A stretch of 64,000 nt of DNA from JAHEGP01 sp963792875 (GCA_963792875.1 CAWBXV010000006.1:689652-753651); one strand, 5' to 3'. Positions 27,353 through 37,653 are shown, counted from the first letter of the stretch. Numbers and translations: made by a program. The notes: generated by a model from the sequence alone, not told the origin.

Positions 27353-30013
27353 TCAGCGCTTACGGGCCTCCTCCAGATGGCGTCGGATTTCATCGGAATC
27401 CGGCGCCAGCTCGTGGGCGCGCTCAAGTGTCTTGATGCCATCGCTCGCCTTGCCGCTGGCCAGCAGAATCATGCCGTAGGTATCCAGGACCGGGGCGTTT
27501 TCGGGCGCCAGCTCCGAGGCCCGCTGCGCCAGCGGCAGCGCCTTGTCGTAGCGCTTGTCGGTGTAGTGGAGCCAGGCCAGATTGTTCAGTGCCGAGACGT
27601 GGGTGGGCGCAACTTTCAGCAGCTTTTCATAATGCTCCTTCGCCGCTGCCGTGTCATTCTTGCTCTGGGCAATGACGGCCTGATTGAACAGCAGCACCGG
27701 GTCGCTGGGGAATGCGGCAGCCCACTGCCTGGTGAAGGCTTCGGCTTTGGCCTCGTCGGCGGCGTCGGTGCGCTTGAGCAGGTAAAAAATCTTGTGCGCC
27801 AGCGGCGCTGTGGGTTGAATCGCCCACGCTTTGGTGTAGATCGATAGCGCTTTGGCCGGCTCCTCCTGGAACACCACGTCGCCGCGAATTTCGAGCGCGC
27901 TGCCCGGTGCCTTTGGCTCCAGTGTGGTCGCAATTTTCAGTGCCGCCTCGTCATTGCCCTGCATGACCTCGATATCCGCCAGCGTCGCCAGCAGGGGCAC
28001 CGCGTTGGGCGAATAGGACAGCCCCATGGAGAGCGCCCGGCGCGCGCTCTCGACGTCACCCTTGTCGATGGCCTTTTTGGCAACCGCCGTGTACGTCCTG
28101 ATGGCCACCCAATCGATGTAGGCATGCTGCGGCTGCCGCTTGAGGGCCTCGTCGATATGCTCCTGTGCCTGCTCAGGCTTGCGGTTCAGCAGGTAGAACT
28201 CGGCCAGCACGGCCATCGGGATGCCGTTGGCCGGGTCGCTCTGCGCGTAGGACTCCACCTCTGCCAGGCCCTTGTCGGCCTCACCAGCGCCCTCATAAGC
28301 GCTGATCAGACCTTTGTAGGTGTTGTCGCCAGCAGGCGCGATCTCGATGGCGTGGCGGAAATAGGTCTTGGCATTCTCAAAGTCCTTGTCCTGCAGCGCC
28401 ACGCGCGCCAGCCACAGCCAGGCGCTGGCGTTCTTCTCATCGACTTTGACCGCCTTCTGCAGATACGCGACCCCGGCCTCGCGCTGGTCGCTCTGCAGCA
28501 GCGTCAGGCCGGCGAGCGTCAGCGCCCTGGCGTTATCGGGGTTGGCTTTTGCGATCGTCGAGGCCAGCTTGACGGCCTCATCCCGCTGGCCGGTGGCTGC
28601 GAGCGCGCGCACCAGCGTCTCCTGGACCATCGGGTCATCGGGTGCCTTGGCGTAGGCCTGCCGCAGCTGGGCGAGCGCATCGGTCTCCTTGCCCTGCTGC
28701 AGGTAGAAGCGCGCCAGGGCGAGCCGCAGGCGGGTGTTGTCGGGCTTCAATGCCAGCGATCGGACAACGTAGTCTTCACCGGATACGTCGCTCTTGGCGA
28801 GCAGCGCCAGGCCGTAGAGGCCCAGCAGCGCCGGGTCTTCGGCACGGGATTGCACTTCCGGGCCGAGAATCGCGATAACCTGATCGATCTCGTTGAGCTG
28901 CAGTTTGGCGCTGACCAGCATTTCGAGCGTCCCGGCGTTGGCTGTTTCGGGGTCCATGTTCTCCGACAACAGCGCCGAAGCCTCGCTCACGTCGCCCTTC
29001 AGGTAATTGACGATTCCCAGCAGGACGCCCGCGCGGCTGCTGTCGCCCTGTTCCAGCATGGCATTGAGCTGTTTCTCGGCCTCATCGAGTTTGCCCTCCT
29101 TGATCAACTGTGCGCTCTCGTCGATGCGATTGCGGTTTTCGACGACTCCCGGCAGGCTCTCGGCGAGAATCCGGTTGTAGATCATGGCCTCCGGCGCCCG
29201 ACCGCGCATGGTCAGCACCCGGCTCAGCAGCTGCAGGTTGGTGATGCGCTGGGGCAGCATGATGTCGGTGGTGGGCAGATACGACAGCGCGTCGCTGAGC
29301 GTGTCTTCGGCGCGCTGGAAATCACCGCTCGCTGCGGCGATCTGGCCGGCCAGCAGCAGCGCCTCGGCGTTCCGCGGGTCCTCTTTCAGGAGCTTGCCGA
29401 CGATGGCTTCGGCTTCATCGACCTTGCCCGCCATGGCGGCGAAATGTGCCTGCACCAGCTGAGCGCGCACGCTGTACGCCCCGGAGGCTTTCTGCAGGGC
29501 CTGCAGTCCCTCCTCGGTCTTGCCGGAGCCCAGCAGCGCCTCGCCGAGGAGCAGTTGGTACTGGTTCAGCTGTGCCTCGCTGTAGCCGCTGATATCGCGC
29601 TGCGACAGCAACTCCAGCGACGAGCGGTATTTCTGCAGCGCGTTGTAGGCGGTCGCCTTCTGCATCATGGCATCGGGGTCGCGCTGTGTAAGGTCCTCGC
29701 CGAGGATTTTCAGGGTGCTGCGGTAATAGCCCAGGGTGTTATAAACGGTCGCCAGCTGCCGGATCGTCTGAGTATTGCCGGGGTCGAGCCGCACGGCGTT
29801 GCGTGCTTCCAGGATCGCCGCGCGGTACTGCCCCTGCTGCTCATAAGCCTGGGAGCGCTTGATGTGCAGGGTGGCTTCTTCAGCGGAGTTGTCGGGGTTG
29901 CAGGCGCCCAGCGACAGCACCATGAGTGCCGGCAGGAGCAGCCCTGTGATGTTCTTCCGATGGTTCAGGCGGAAGTTTCTTCCCTTTGTGGTCGCACAGC
30001 TACCCATGGGCAT
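27353..30013 (-). CDS. prsT: XrtA/PEP-CTERM system TPR-repeat lipoprotein PrsT
   Basis: 886 residues, almost all tetratricopeptide repeats (for example AYEQQGQYRAAILEARNAVRLDPGN at the start and YDKALPLAQRASELAPENAPVLDTYG near the end). Signal peptide with lipobox LGAC, lipidated Cys at residue 38. The ATG at 30013 has GGAGG six nt upstream; a second Met two codons later is less likely, and the upstream in-frame extension overlaps the prsR 3' end. It follows prsK and prsR on the same strand, the conserved order of exosortase A regulatory genes. Its molecular role is not established; a periplasmic or outer-membrane scaffold for export is the usual guess. Confidence 0.92.
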   Translation of the reverse strand: MPMGSCATTKGRNFRLNHRKNITGLLLPALMVLSLGACNPDNSAEEATLHIKRSQAYEQQGQYRAAILEARNAVRLDPGNTQTIRQLATVYNTLGYYRSTLKILGEDLTQRDPDAMMQKATAYNALQKYRSSLELLSQRDISGYSEAQLNQYQLLLGEALLGSGKTEEGLQALQKASGAYSVRAQLVQAHFAAMAGKVDEAEAIVGKLLKEDPRNAEALLLAGQIAAASGDFQRAEDTLSDALSYLPTTDIMLPQRITNLQLLSRVLTMRGRAPEAMIYNRILAESLPGVVENRNRIDESAQLIKEGKLDEAEKQLNAMLEQGDSSRAGVLLGIVNYLKGDVSEASALLSENMDPETANAGTLEMLVSAKLQLNEIDQVIAILGPEVQSRAEDPALLGLYGLALLAKSDVSGEDYVVRSLALKPDNTRLRLALARFYLQQGKETDALAQLRQAYAKAPDDPMVQETLVRALAATGQRDEAVKLASTIAKANPDNARALTLAGLTLLQSDQREAGVAYLQKAVKVDEKNASAWLWLARVALQDKDFENAKTYFRHAIEIAPAGDNTYKGLISAYEGAGEADKGLAEVESYAQSDPANGIPMAVLAEFYLLNRKPEQAQEHIDEALKRQPQHAYIDWVAIRTYTAVAKKAIDKGDVESARRALSMGLSYSPNAVPLLATLADIEVMQGNDEAALKIATTLEPKAPGSALEIRGDVVFQEEPAKALSIYTKAWAIQPTAPLAHKIFYLLKRTDAADEAKAEAFTRQWAAAFPSDPVLLFNQAVIAQSKNDTAAAKEHYEKLLKVAPTHVSALNNLAWLHYTDKRYDKALPLAQRASELAPENAPVLDTYGMILLASGKASDGIKTLERAHELAPDSDEIRRHLEEARKR

Positions 30014-30042
30014 GTATGTCCTCCATGTATCTGGGGTATCGG

Positions 30043-31420
30043 TTATTCGGAGTCGATGTGAATGTGGTACTTCTTGACCAGGTCGTACAACGTCGGGCGC
30101 GTTACACCCAGTAATTTGGCAGCGGCGGATATATTGCCCGACGCGCACGCCAGCGCGGTGTTGATGGCGTTCTTCTCGGCTTCGATGCGGACCTGCCGCA
30201 GGTTGATGTACGACTCATCAGTACCGGGATTCAGGCCGAGGTCCTGAGCGGTCACCAGCTTGTCGTCGGACATGATGACTGCGCGGCGGATCTTGTTCTC
30301 CATTTCCCTGACGTTTCCCGGCCAGCGGTAAGCGTCGATCGCGGCGATGGCTTCCGGCGAAAAGGCAGTGACGTGCTTCTGCATCGCGCTGGCAAATTTG
30401 TGCAGCAGGTGGCGGGCGAGCAGCACCCGGTCGCCCTGGCGCTCGCGCAGCGGCGGGATGGCGATCATGATCTCGCTGAGGCGGTAGAAGAGGTCTTCAC
30501 GAAATTCTCCGCTGCCGACCATCTCCTCGAGGTTCTTGTTGGTCGCGCAGACGACGCGCACATCCACCGAGATCACCTCGCGCCCGCCGAGGCGTTCAAT
30601 TTCCCGCTCCTGCAGAAAGCGCAGGAGCTTGGCCTGCAGCGGCAGCGGCATATCGCCGACCTCATCCAGGAACAGGGTCCCCTTGTGCGCTCGCTTCAAC
30701 TTTGCCGATCGTGCGCTTGTTGGCGCCGGTGAAGGCACCGCGCTCATAGCCGAACAGCTCACTTTCCATGAGGTTTTCGGGCACTGCGGCGCAGTTGATG
30801 GCCACGAAGCTCTGATCGGAGCGCGGGCTGGCGTTGTGCAGCGCCCGTGCGAGCACTTCCTTGCCGGTGCCGCTTTCGCCCAGCAGTATGCAGGTGGCAT
30901 CCGTCGGCGCGACTTTCTCGATGGTCTGGCAGATTCTGATCATGCCGCCGTCCGACGCGATAATGCCCCCCAATGGGCTGCGCAGTTCGCTTTGCAGGCG
31001 CCGGTTTTGCTCTTCCAGTTCAAAAATGCGGAATGCGCGCTGGACGATCAGGTCGAGGACCTCGGTCCGCACCGGTTTCTCGTAAAAATCGTACGCCCCC
31101 ATCGCGATCGCGCGGATGGCGTTTTCGGTCTGGTGATGGCCCGTGATGACGATGATCTTGGTGCGGGGCGCCAGGGCCAGCGCCTCCCTCACGGTCGCAA
31201 AGCCCTCTTCCACGCCCTCGTCGTCGGGCGGCAGCCCCAGGTCCTGCAGAATGACGTCGGGTTGTTCGCGCCGCACCGCGGCGATGGCTGATTCGCGGGT
31301 GTTGGCCAGCACCACGTTGTACTGGTCGAAGTGCCAGCGCAGCTGGCTCTGCAGGCCGATGTCATCTTCAACGATCAACAGGGTTGGCTTGGCGTCGCCG
31401 TTGGTACTATCAGCCATCAT
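30043..31420 (-). pseudogene. prsR: PrsR, sigma-54-dependent PEP-CTERM-box response regulator, one frameshift
   Basis: NtrC-type activator of about 458 residues. Receiver domain with LLIVEDD, phospho-acceptor Asp60 in ILQDLGLP, VITGHHQTENA and YEKPV; AAA+ domain with Walker A LLGESGTGKE, the sigma-54 contact loop YERGAFTGA, LFLDEVGDMPL, REDLFYRLSE and WPGNVREMEN; C-terminal Fis-type helix-turn-helix AAKLLGVTRPTLYDLVKKY. The frame changes at about 30691-30695: TIGKVE in one frame continues as RAHKGTLFLDE in the next, explained by one extra base in CGCTTC. As written, the product stops just after GAFTGA and has no DNA-binding domain. The ATG at 31420 (or 31417) is preferred over an upstream TTG. 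It lies 2 nt after the prsK stop. Confidence 0.88.
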
Positions 31421-31422
31421 GG

Positions 31423-33471
31423 TCAAGCTGCGGCCTGCTCCTGGGTAAACAGCGGTAGGTAAAGGAAAAACGTGGTGCCGACGCCGAGCTTGCTCTCGAC
31501 CTCGATGTCGCCGCCCAGATTGCGGAGGTATTCCTGCGCCTGAAACACGCCAATGCCCATTCCCTTGTCGGATTTGGTGGTTTCAAAAGGCTTGAACAAG
31601 CGGTTTTTCAAAAAAACATCACTCATGCCCGCACCGTTGTCCTCGATTTCGATGATAGCCCGATCCTGCCGCTTTGTCAGGCGCACGTCGATGAAACCCT
31701 GTTCGGGGGTCGCCTCCTGCGCGTTGCGGATCAGATGAGAGATGATCATCATCAGGCTGTCGCGATCGGCGCGGATGCGCAGGCCCTTGTCATCGAGGCG
31801 CAGGGCGGGAATAGGCTTGAGGTCGCTGCATTTCGTGATGGTCTCCACCAGCAGGACGTCGACCTCCAGCAGTTTGCCGAGCGCCGGTTCCTTGCGCTGC
31901 ATCCGCAGCAGCAGATTGTTCATGCGCTGCACGGAATTTTCAATGGTGGTGATCATATCATCGATGAATGCCGGGTTCTCCTTGTGTTTGGCGGCGTTTG
32001 CCACCACCAGCGCCTGCTGGGCGATGAGATTCTTGAGGTCGTGCATGATGAACGCCGTCAGCTTGTTGTAGGCATCGAACTGCCGCGATTGCGCCAGCAG
32101 TTCCGCCGCCTGATGTCGGGCGATATAGCTGGCAAGCTGGCGCCCCACGGTCTTGAGCAGATCGAGGTCTTCCCACGTCAGGCTGCTGACGCCGGGGCCA
32201 TGGATGAGGCCCATGAAGCCCAGCAGTTTGTCTTCATTGAGCAGTGGCACGATGATCCAGAGCTCGTCGATGGAGTCAGCCCACTGGGGCAGGGCGCGGT
32301 CCCCGGGGTAGCGCTTCTCCCGGGCATCAAAAATCCACTCCCGCGATGTCATGAGCTGAATAAAGGCGGAGTCATCGGGTTCGCGGGCGTCCGCCGGCAG
32401 GTCCATGCCGCAGCTTGCCACCGGCTCGAAGCGCGAGTGGCTGCGCAGCCAGAGCGTGCCCCCGGGGCTGTTGAAGGTGCCCAGCATGGCCTTGATGGCG
32501 CGTTGATGCAGGTCGCCCTCATCGATGGGTAGCGACAGCAGGTGTATCAGTTTCAGCCATTCGGCGCGATAGTCGTAGCGGTGGGTGAAGAAGTGCTTGT
32601 TGATGAAGACCAGCGTGGATGCGCGCCAGCGGGGCACCATGCTGATCAGGATAAGGCCCAGAATTGCCGAGAACGTAATGACCTGCTGCAGGGCCGCGCC
32701 CCAGCTCTGGCCGTAGAGCTTGACGTAATAGCCCACGGTAGACATCAGAAACAGCAGCGCGCCGGCCCCCACCAGGCTCGTGGTGTAGAACACCAGGTGG
32801 CGGGAGAGCGCCACCTGCGGCACGTCGTCGGTCTTGGACAGCGTCACGATGAGAAACACCCCGGCGACGCCGTAGATCGCGCCCCTGGCGTTCCAGCCGG
32901 CACCGGGAATGCCCTGGAAAACCAGCACCTGGGAAAACAGGTAGAGCTCGTAGACGAACAGGCTGGCAACGCCCAGCGAGAAGAACTTGATGGCGTGCCG
33001 CGCGGTAGCGCTGACGTTGCGGTACAGCTGTTCGATCAGCACGATGCCGAACACGGCCAGCACGAGATTGGCCCAGATGATCAGATTGCTGGCGTAAATG
33101 CGCCGAATCGGCTGATCCCGGACGTATCCCGCAACGGTCAGTCCGCAGATCACCAGGACCACGCACAGGCTCAGCGCGGCGATCCAATGCGGCAGCCGGG
33201 CGCCGGACAATTTGTGGACCATGCCGAAGATCGCGGTATACCAGCTGGCGTAAAACAGCAGATCGCAGCCGAACAGCACCAGCGGCGATAGCGACAGCGG
33301 TCCGTTGGCGATGATGACCGCCATGCGGACCGCGGTGATCAGCGCTGCGATCGGCAGCGCCGCGGGGTATAGTCGGCGGTGCTGGGCAGAGGTGAGCTGC
33401 CAGAAGAAAATGAGGAACGCGATGGCGCCTGCGGCGTAGTACAGATAGTTGATGTCCTGTTCCGATATCAA
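31423..33471 (-). CDS. prsK: XrtA/PEP-CTERM system sensor histidine kinase PrsK
   Basis: 682 residues. Seven to nine N-terminal membrane segments (about 10-285), a cytoplasmic GAF-like domain (about 300-450), then the kinase core: phospho-acceptor His477 in FIMHDLKN, N-box HLIRNAQEA, G1 box EIEDNGAGM and KGMGIGVFQAQEYL. It is the cognate kinase of PrsR, which directly follows with a 2-nt gap. Start is TTG at 33471 with GAGG seven nt upstream; the nearby ATG is out of frame. The signal sensed is unknown. Confidence 0.92.
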   Translation of the reverse strand: MISEQDINYLYYAAGAIAFLIFFWQLTSAQHRRLYPAALPIAALITAVRMAVIIANGPLSLSPLVLFGCDLLFYASWYTAIFGMVHKLSGARLPHWIAALSLCVVLVICGLTVAGYVRDQPIRRIYASNLIIWANLVLAVFGIVLIEQLYRNVSATARHAIKFFSLGVASLFVYELYLFSQVLVFQGIPGAGWNARGAIYGVAGVFLIVTLSKTDDVPQVALSRHLVFYTTSLVGAGALLFLMSTVGYYVKLYGQSWGAALQQVITFSAILGLILISMVPRWRASTLVFINKHFFTHRYDYRAEWLKLIHLLSLPIDEGDLHQRAIKAMLGTFNSPGGTLWLRSHSRFEPVASCGMDLPADAREPDDSAFIQLMTSREWIFDAREKRYPGDRALPQWADSIDELWIIVPLLNEDKLLGFMGLIHGPGVSSLTWEDLDLLKTVGRQLASYIARHQAAELLAQSRQFDAYNKLTAFIMHDLKNLIAQQALVVANAAKHKENPAFIDDMITTIENSVQRMNNLLLRMQRKEPALGKLLEVDVLLVETITKCSDLKPIPALRLDDKGLRIRADRDSLMMIISHLIRNAQEATPEQGFIDVRLTKRQDRAIIEIEDNGAGMSDVFLKNRLFKPFETTKSDKGMGIGVFQAQEYLRNLGGDIEVESKLGVGTTFFLYLPLFTQEQAAA

Positions 33472-33509
33472 AACATAGCCTCGTCGATACTCACTTGGCG
33501 CAGGGGTGC

Positions 33510-35696
33510 CTAGGCCCCGGGCTGTGGATTGCCTGACTGCAGAGCCTCCAGCAGCCGGTTCATCGTGCGCTCGAAGAGCGGGCTGGTGTCGATGACCGCG
33601 GCCTGCTTGAACTGGAGGTCGTGGGCGACGTCGCGTCGCTGCTTCTCCAGCACCTTGAAGCCAAGGCGATTGACAAAGACGTAAGTGTCGGCAGCGGGCA
33701 GCTTTGCCGCGAGCTTGCAGCGCAGCGTGGGTTCACCCGGATCGCCTTTGAACGCCAGCCAGTCGCCGACGGCCATCCGGTCGGCCGTGCGGATGTGCGC
33801 GTAAGTGACGCGCTGTGCCTGCAGGGCCTGCCGCTGCTGCGAGGTCATGTCCTGCCAGTTTATGGCCGCTGCGGCCGTGCCGGCAGGCGTCAGCTGCTCT
33901 GGTGGTACGGTGACATAGCGCAGCGGGTTGAGGGCCCCGCGATGGACGGCCTCGAGCACCGAGTCGATACTTCTCGCCAGGGCTTCGAGTTCAGCCTGGC
34001 TGGACGTGGTTCTGGCCAGCCCCTGCCTGACCTGCTCCTGCAGCACGGGTGCCATGCGCGACTGCCGCGCTCTGGACTTCTCGTCGCCGTGATACTGGCT
34101 GCTCCAGATGAGGTCGTCGACCACCTGCAGCGCCTCCAGCCAGTCCGTGCTCGCTTCTCCCTGCCTGAGATAGGTGAGCACCAGCAGGGGCTGCCAGTGG
34201 TCAACCAAAAATGCGGCGACCGCCTGCGGGACTGCCACGCCGAGCAGGCGCTGGCGCAGCTCTGACTGCACCCTCGCCCTGGCGGCCTGCGTCTTCGCCA
34301 GTCCAATCGCGGTCTCCCGCACCCTGGCCTCCACGCGCTCGGCTTTGGCCGCCTCACTGCGTTCCGTGGCTGCCAGTTGCAGGCGGAGCTGCTCGAAAAA
34401 GTCGCGCGACGCGTCGGTGCTGGCTTCAATGGCGGCGGCGACATCGGTCAGGGCCTGCAGCACGGGGTCGTGCCCGCTGATTCTGCCATCGTCGAACCCG
34501 ATCCCGAGTCGTGCGATATCGTTGATCAGCTCCCGCGCAGGGTGACCGGGGTTGCCCAGAAATTCAGGGTTTCGCAGGGCGAGTTTCAGCAGCGGCAGCT
34601 GCAGTCGCCCGAGTATCACCTGCAGGTTCGGCGACAGGGCTTCGTCACATGCCACGCGATCAAAGAACAGTGCGACCAGATTGATGATGTCCTCGTCGGC
34701 GCCCGCCAGCGAGAACCGGCCGCCCATCGACGCCATCACGCCGGACAGGGTGCCGCGGATGCTCCGATCGCCGGCATCGCCATCGCCGCGCTGCAACTGC
34801 TGCCGGGCGATCTGCCGGATCAGCTCCTCACTGCGTAGCGGCGGTGCCGCGCGGGCGCTGTAGCTTTCGATAAACGCCGGCAGTCGGGCGCCGCGCAGGC
34901 GCCATTGGCCCAGCAGCAGCGCGAGTTCGCCGACCAGCGTCTGTGCCATGGCCTCGGAGCGCTCGTCGCGATCGCCCGGGCCTGCGCCGCGATCCTGCGG
35001 TGCTGGCTGTGGCTGGGCGACAGAGGTCATTTGCGGCAACAAGCCGGCGTCAGTCAGCAGCCGGTTGGCGTCCTGGTAGATGCCGGGCAGGGCGCCGACG
35101 ACGTCGCGGTCGAATTGCTTGAGCACGATGAGTCTGGATTTGGTGTCGATAGTCAGGCATTGCAGCGCGTCCCGGAACGACCGTCCCAGCTGTGCGGGGT
35201 CCAGCGGGTTATTGCCCTCGTTGATTACGATGCCCGGCAGCGCGGCCCTCAGTCTGGCAATGATCTGGTAGAGGACCTCCTGGTTGGCGGCCCGCGCCTT
35301 GCTGGTCATGGTGGTGATGGCGACATCCTGTTCGAGCTCGTCGAAACCCACCAGGCTCAGCCCATCGGCATTGACTGCTGGAGCCGCCCCGGCATCGGGC
35401 GGTGACAGGCGCAGCCGTTCGAAGCACCGGCGAAAGCTGCGTCGGTAGCGCTGGCTTACCTCGTCGCGCTTGCTGCGCAGCTCGCGCAGCGACTCAAAGT
35501 AGGCATTCTGCTCCTGGTTCGAGGTGGCCCGGCTGGAGAGGTCGAAGAAGGTATTATCACAGTGCTGCAGCACGCGCGGCAGCTGCGCCATCAGGGCATT
35601 GAGCGCCTGCTCGCGAAGTTGCTGCACGAGGAGGGGAAGGGCGACGTCGGGCGCCTTCGCGGGTTTGGATACGTTATTGTTGGAATCACGGCCCAT
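33510..35696 (-). CDS. DUF1631 family protein
   Basis: About 728 residues, largely helical and soluble, with no signal peptide or membrane segment. Family resemblance (PF07793) comes from the CDNTFFDLSSRATSNQEQNAYFESLRELR region near the N-terminus, VACDEALSPNLQVILGRLQLPLLKLAL and PEFLGNPGHPARELINDIARLG in the middle, and LGFKVLEKQRRDVAHDLQ at the end. The function of DUF1631 is not established. It sits 38 nt upstream of prsK on the same strand and may share its transcript. ATG 35696 is used; in-frame ATG 35747 is possible, and the TTG at 35756 less so. Confidence 0.75.
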   Translation of the reverse strand: MGRDSNNNVSKPAKAPDVALPLLVQQLREQALNALMAQLPRVLQHCDNTFFDLSSRATSNQEQNAYFESLRELRSKRDEVSQRYRRSFRRCFERLRLSPPDAGAAPAVNADGLSLVGFDELEQDVAITTMTSKARAANQEVLYQIIARLRAALPGIVINEGNNPLDPAQLGRSFRDALQCLTIDTKSRLIVLKQFDRDVVGALPGIYQDANRLLTDAGLLPQMTSVAQPQPAPQDRGAGPGDRDERSEAMAQTLVGELALLLGQWRLRGARLPAFIESYSARAAPPLRSEELIRQIARQQLQRGDGDAGDRSIRGTLSGVMASMGGRFSLAGADEDIINLVALFFDRVACDEALSPNLQVILGRLQLPLLKLALRNPEFLGNPGHPARELINDIARLGIGFDDGRISGHDPVLQALTDVAAAIEASTDASRDFFEQLRLQLAATERSEAAKAERVEARVRETAIGLAKTQAARARVQSELRQRLLGVAVPQAVAAFLVDHWQPLLVLTYLRQGEASTDWLEALQVVDDLIWSSQYHGDEKSRARQSRMAPVLQEQVRQGLARTTSSQAELEALARSIDSVLEAVHRGALNPLRYVTVPPEQLTPAGTAAAAINWQDMTSQQRQALQAQRVTYAHIRTADRMAVGDWLAFKGDPGEPTLRCKLAAKLPAADTYVFVNRLGFKVLEKQRRDVAHDLQFKQAAVIDTSPLFERTMNRLLEALQSGNPQPGA

Positions 35697-35889
35697 CGGG
35701 CTACCCGGACGCTTGGGTGGGCCGGCGTCAACACGCGGCGCGGTCATTCCACGCAAAGCCTGGAACGCCGACTATCTGGGTTGCTGCATGCCCGGCCAAG
35801 CGCAAGAAAATCAATCGGATGATCGCAGAATATTCGGCAATTCTAGCAAGATTCGGTGGCGAGTAAAGCAGTGTCTGGTGTCGTTACGG

Positions 35890-35928
35890 CGCTGTCGTCG
35901 GCGCCGGCAGCGCCGGCGGACGACAGCG
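35890..35928 (-). terminator. Long GC hairpin after the Fn3 lipoprotein gene
   Basis: CGCTGTCGTC (35890-35899) pairs with GACGACAGCG (35919-35928); the loop itself contains GGCGCCGG/CCGGCG that can extend the stem. It is 25 nt beyond the stop of the minus-strand Fn3 gene and upstream of the DUF1631 gene, so it probably separates the two transcripts. Confidence 0.5.
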
Positions 35929-35953
35929 GAGCGATGGCAAGCGGGCTTGTCGT

Positions 35954-36505
35954 TCAGATCAGGTCGGCGGTGACCCACTCCGACGGCTCGCTCTTGAGGC
36001 CGGTGATGTCGACTGCGATCACGCGGAACTGATAGCTGCCGGGCAGCAGCGTCAGTTCGTACCGGCTGGTCTGGCCGTTCACCACGTACTCCTCATCGAA
36101 GCCGCTGGTCTTGCCGGCGGTGGAGTACTCGATGATATAGCCGTCGAGGTCGTTGGCGCCAAGCAGTTCGCCATTCTCGCGCTGCAGTGGAATGGTCCAC
36201 TCCAGGGTTACGATGGCCGGTTCCACCGCCTCGGCGGGTTCGCTGGGTTGGATCTCAACGCGCTCTTCGCTGAGGCCGCCGCTGTCGACGGGGGCCTGCT
36301 CGGCTCCCGCGGCCGGATCGGCGGGGGGCTGCTCGGTCGTGCCGGGGAGCTGGCGCTTAGGCGTTTCGTCGGGCTGCGGCGCCTGGGGTTGGGAATTCGA
36401 CGTGGTCTGCTGGGTCTGGGCCGCCTTGGGCTTATCGGAGCCGCCGCCATCGCGGCAGGCGGACAGGGCAAGGCTAACCAGGAGTATGAAAAAAATGCGT
36501 GACAT
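35954..36505 (-). CDS. Small lipoprotein with a fibronectin type III domain
   Basis: 183 residues. Signal peptide with lipobox LSAC (Cys17). A Pro/Gln/Glu-rich spacer (about 25-90) leads to a single Fn3 domain (about 95-180) with IVTLEWTIPLQREN, DLDGYIIEYSTAGKTS, YELTLLPGSYQFRVIAVD and SEPSEWVTADL. Probably an outer-membrane-anchored, surface or periplasmic binding protein; partner unknown. The ATG at 36505 is chosen because it gives a proper lipoprotein signal; the in-frame upstream extension is Arg/Pro-rich and unlikely to be translated. Confidence 0.8.
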   Translation of the reverse strand: MSRIFFILLVSLALSACRDGGGSDKPKAAQTQQTTSNSQPQAPQPDETPKRQLPGTTEQPPADPAAGAEQAPVDSGGLSEERVEIQPSEPAEAVEPAIVTLEWTIPLQRENGELLGANDLDGYIIEYSTAGKTSGFDEEYVVNGQTSRYELTLLPGSYQFRVIAVDITGLKSEPSEWVTADLI

Positions 36506-36690
36506 GGCTGAGCTACCTGCGTGTTGCCTGGGGGTTTTGTTTCGGTTCAGTGTAGGCAAGACGCGGCGGCGCAAGCCGGGCCGGTGGCAATAATTGGTCA
36601 GGCTGTGACCCTGGTCTCGGTCAGAATCCGGCCGTCTTGGCAAAGCGCTCGGCCGCCTGTGGCAGGCCGTCCGGGGACCCGCAGGGAGCT

Positions 36691-37653
36691 TCAGTTGTCG
36701 CGCAATAGCGCCAGCTCGAGCAGTTCGCGCAGGGCGCCGACCTGCGGGTGACCGGGAATCTCCTCCAGGGCGCTCGCAGCCAGGTCGCGATGGCGCCGCG
36801 CGGTGGCCCGGGTGTAGTCCAACGCGCCGCACTGGTGCAGAATCTGGACGATCGACGCGATGCCGCTGGCGTTCTTGGTGGCGATGGCGTCCCGCACCGT
36901 CGCGGCGTCCTGGCGGGAGGCGGCGGTCATTATTCTGATCAGCGGCAGCGTCGGCTTGCCCTCCGCCAGGTCGTCGCCGATATTTTTCCCCAGCGCGCCG
37001 CTGTCGCCGCTGTAGTCCAGCACGTCGTCAATCAGCTGAAATGCCATGCCGAGGTGATACCCGTAACGGCTGCAGGCGTCGATGACTGCAGCGTCGGCGC
37101 CGGCGATGATCGCGGCGCCCTCGGTGGCGGCCTTGAACAGGGCGGCGGTCTTGCGTTCGATGACGTCGAAGTAGCCCTGCTCGTTGATGTCCGGATTGCC
37201 GGCGTTCTGCAACTGCAGAACTTCGCCCTCCGCCACCATGTTGGTGGTGTCCGCCATGAGCTTCATGATGTCGATCAGCTCCATGCGGACCATGAGCTGA
37301 AAGGCGCGCGAGTAGATGAAGTCCCCCACCAGCACGCTGGGTGCGTTGCCCCATTTTGCGTTGGCGGTGGGGCGGCCCCGGCGCAGGGCGGACACATCGA
37401 CCACGTCGTCGTGCAGCAGCGTGGCGGTGTGGATGAATTCGATGACGGCCGCGAACTCGCAGTGGCGGCCGTTGATGCCCCCCAGGGCGCGGGCAGTGAG
37501 CAGTACCAGCAGCGGCCGAATGCGCTTGCCGCCCGCCTCGACGATATAGTGGCCTATGCTCTCCACCAAGCCGACATCCGAGTGCAACTTGTCGATGATC
37601 AGGCGATTGACCGTGTCAAATTCGCTGGCTACCAATTGGCGGATAGATTGCAT
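36691..37653 (-). CDS. ispB: Octaprenyl diphosphate synthase
   Basis: Makes the C40 side chain of ubiquinone from IPP and FPP. 320 residues. First Asp-rich motif LLHDDVVDVSALRRGRPTAN and second Asp-rich motif LIDDVLDYSGD are intact, with GGKRIRPLLVLLTAR near the N-terminus. In many gammaproteobacteria this gene lies directly divergent from rplU; here a polysaccharide-type gene (37915-39137) has come between them. An unannotated gap of about 185 bp upstream (36506-36690) holds no gene I can support. Confidence 0.95.
   Translation of the reverse strand: MQSIRQLVASEFDTVNRLIIDKLHSDVGLVESIGHYIVEAGGKRIRPLLVLLTARALGGINGRHCEFAAVIEFIHTATLLHDDVVDVSALRRGRPTANAKWGNAPSVLVGDFIYSRAFQLMVRMELIDIMKLMADTTNMVAEGEVLQLQNAGNPDINEQGYFDVIERKTAALFKAATEGAAIIAGADAAVIDACSRYGYHLGMAFQLIDDVLDYSGDSGALGKNIGDDLAEGKPTLPLIRIMTAASRQDAATVRDAIATKNASGIASIVQILHQCGALDYTRATARRHRDLAASALEEIPGHPQVGALRELLELALLRDN

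Noticed and set aside
28124..30061. 645-codon plus-strand open frame opposite prsT
   Set aside because: It is the antisense of a GC-rich TPR gene with strong codon bias; composition is Arg/Gln/Leu-rich without any recognisable domain. prsT on the other strand is clear.
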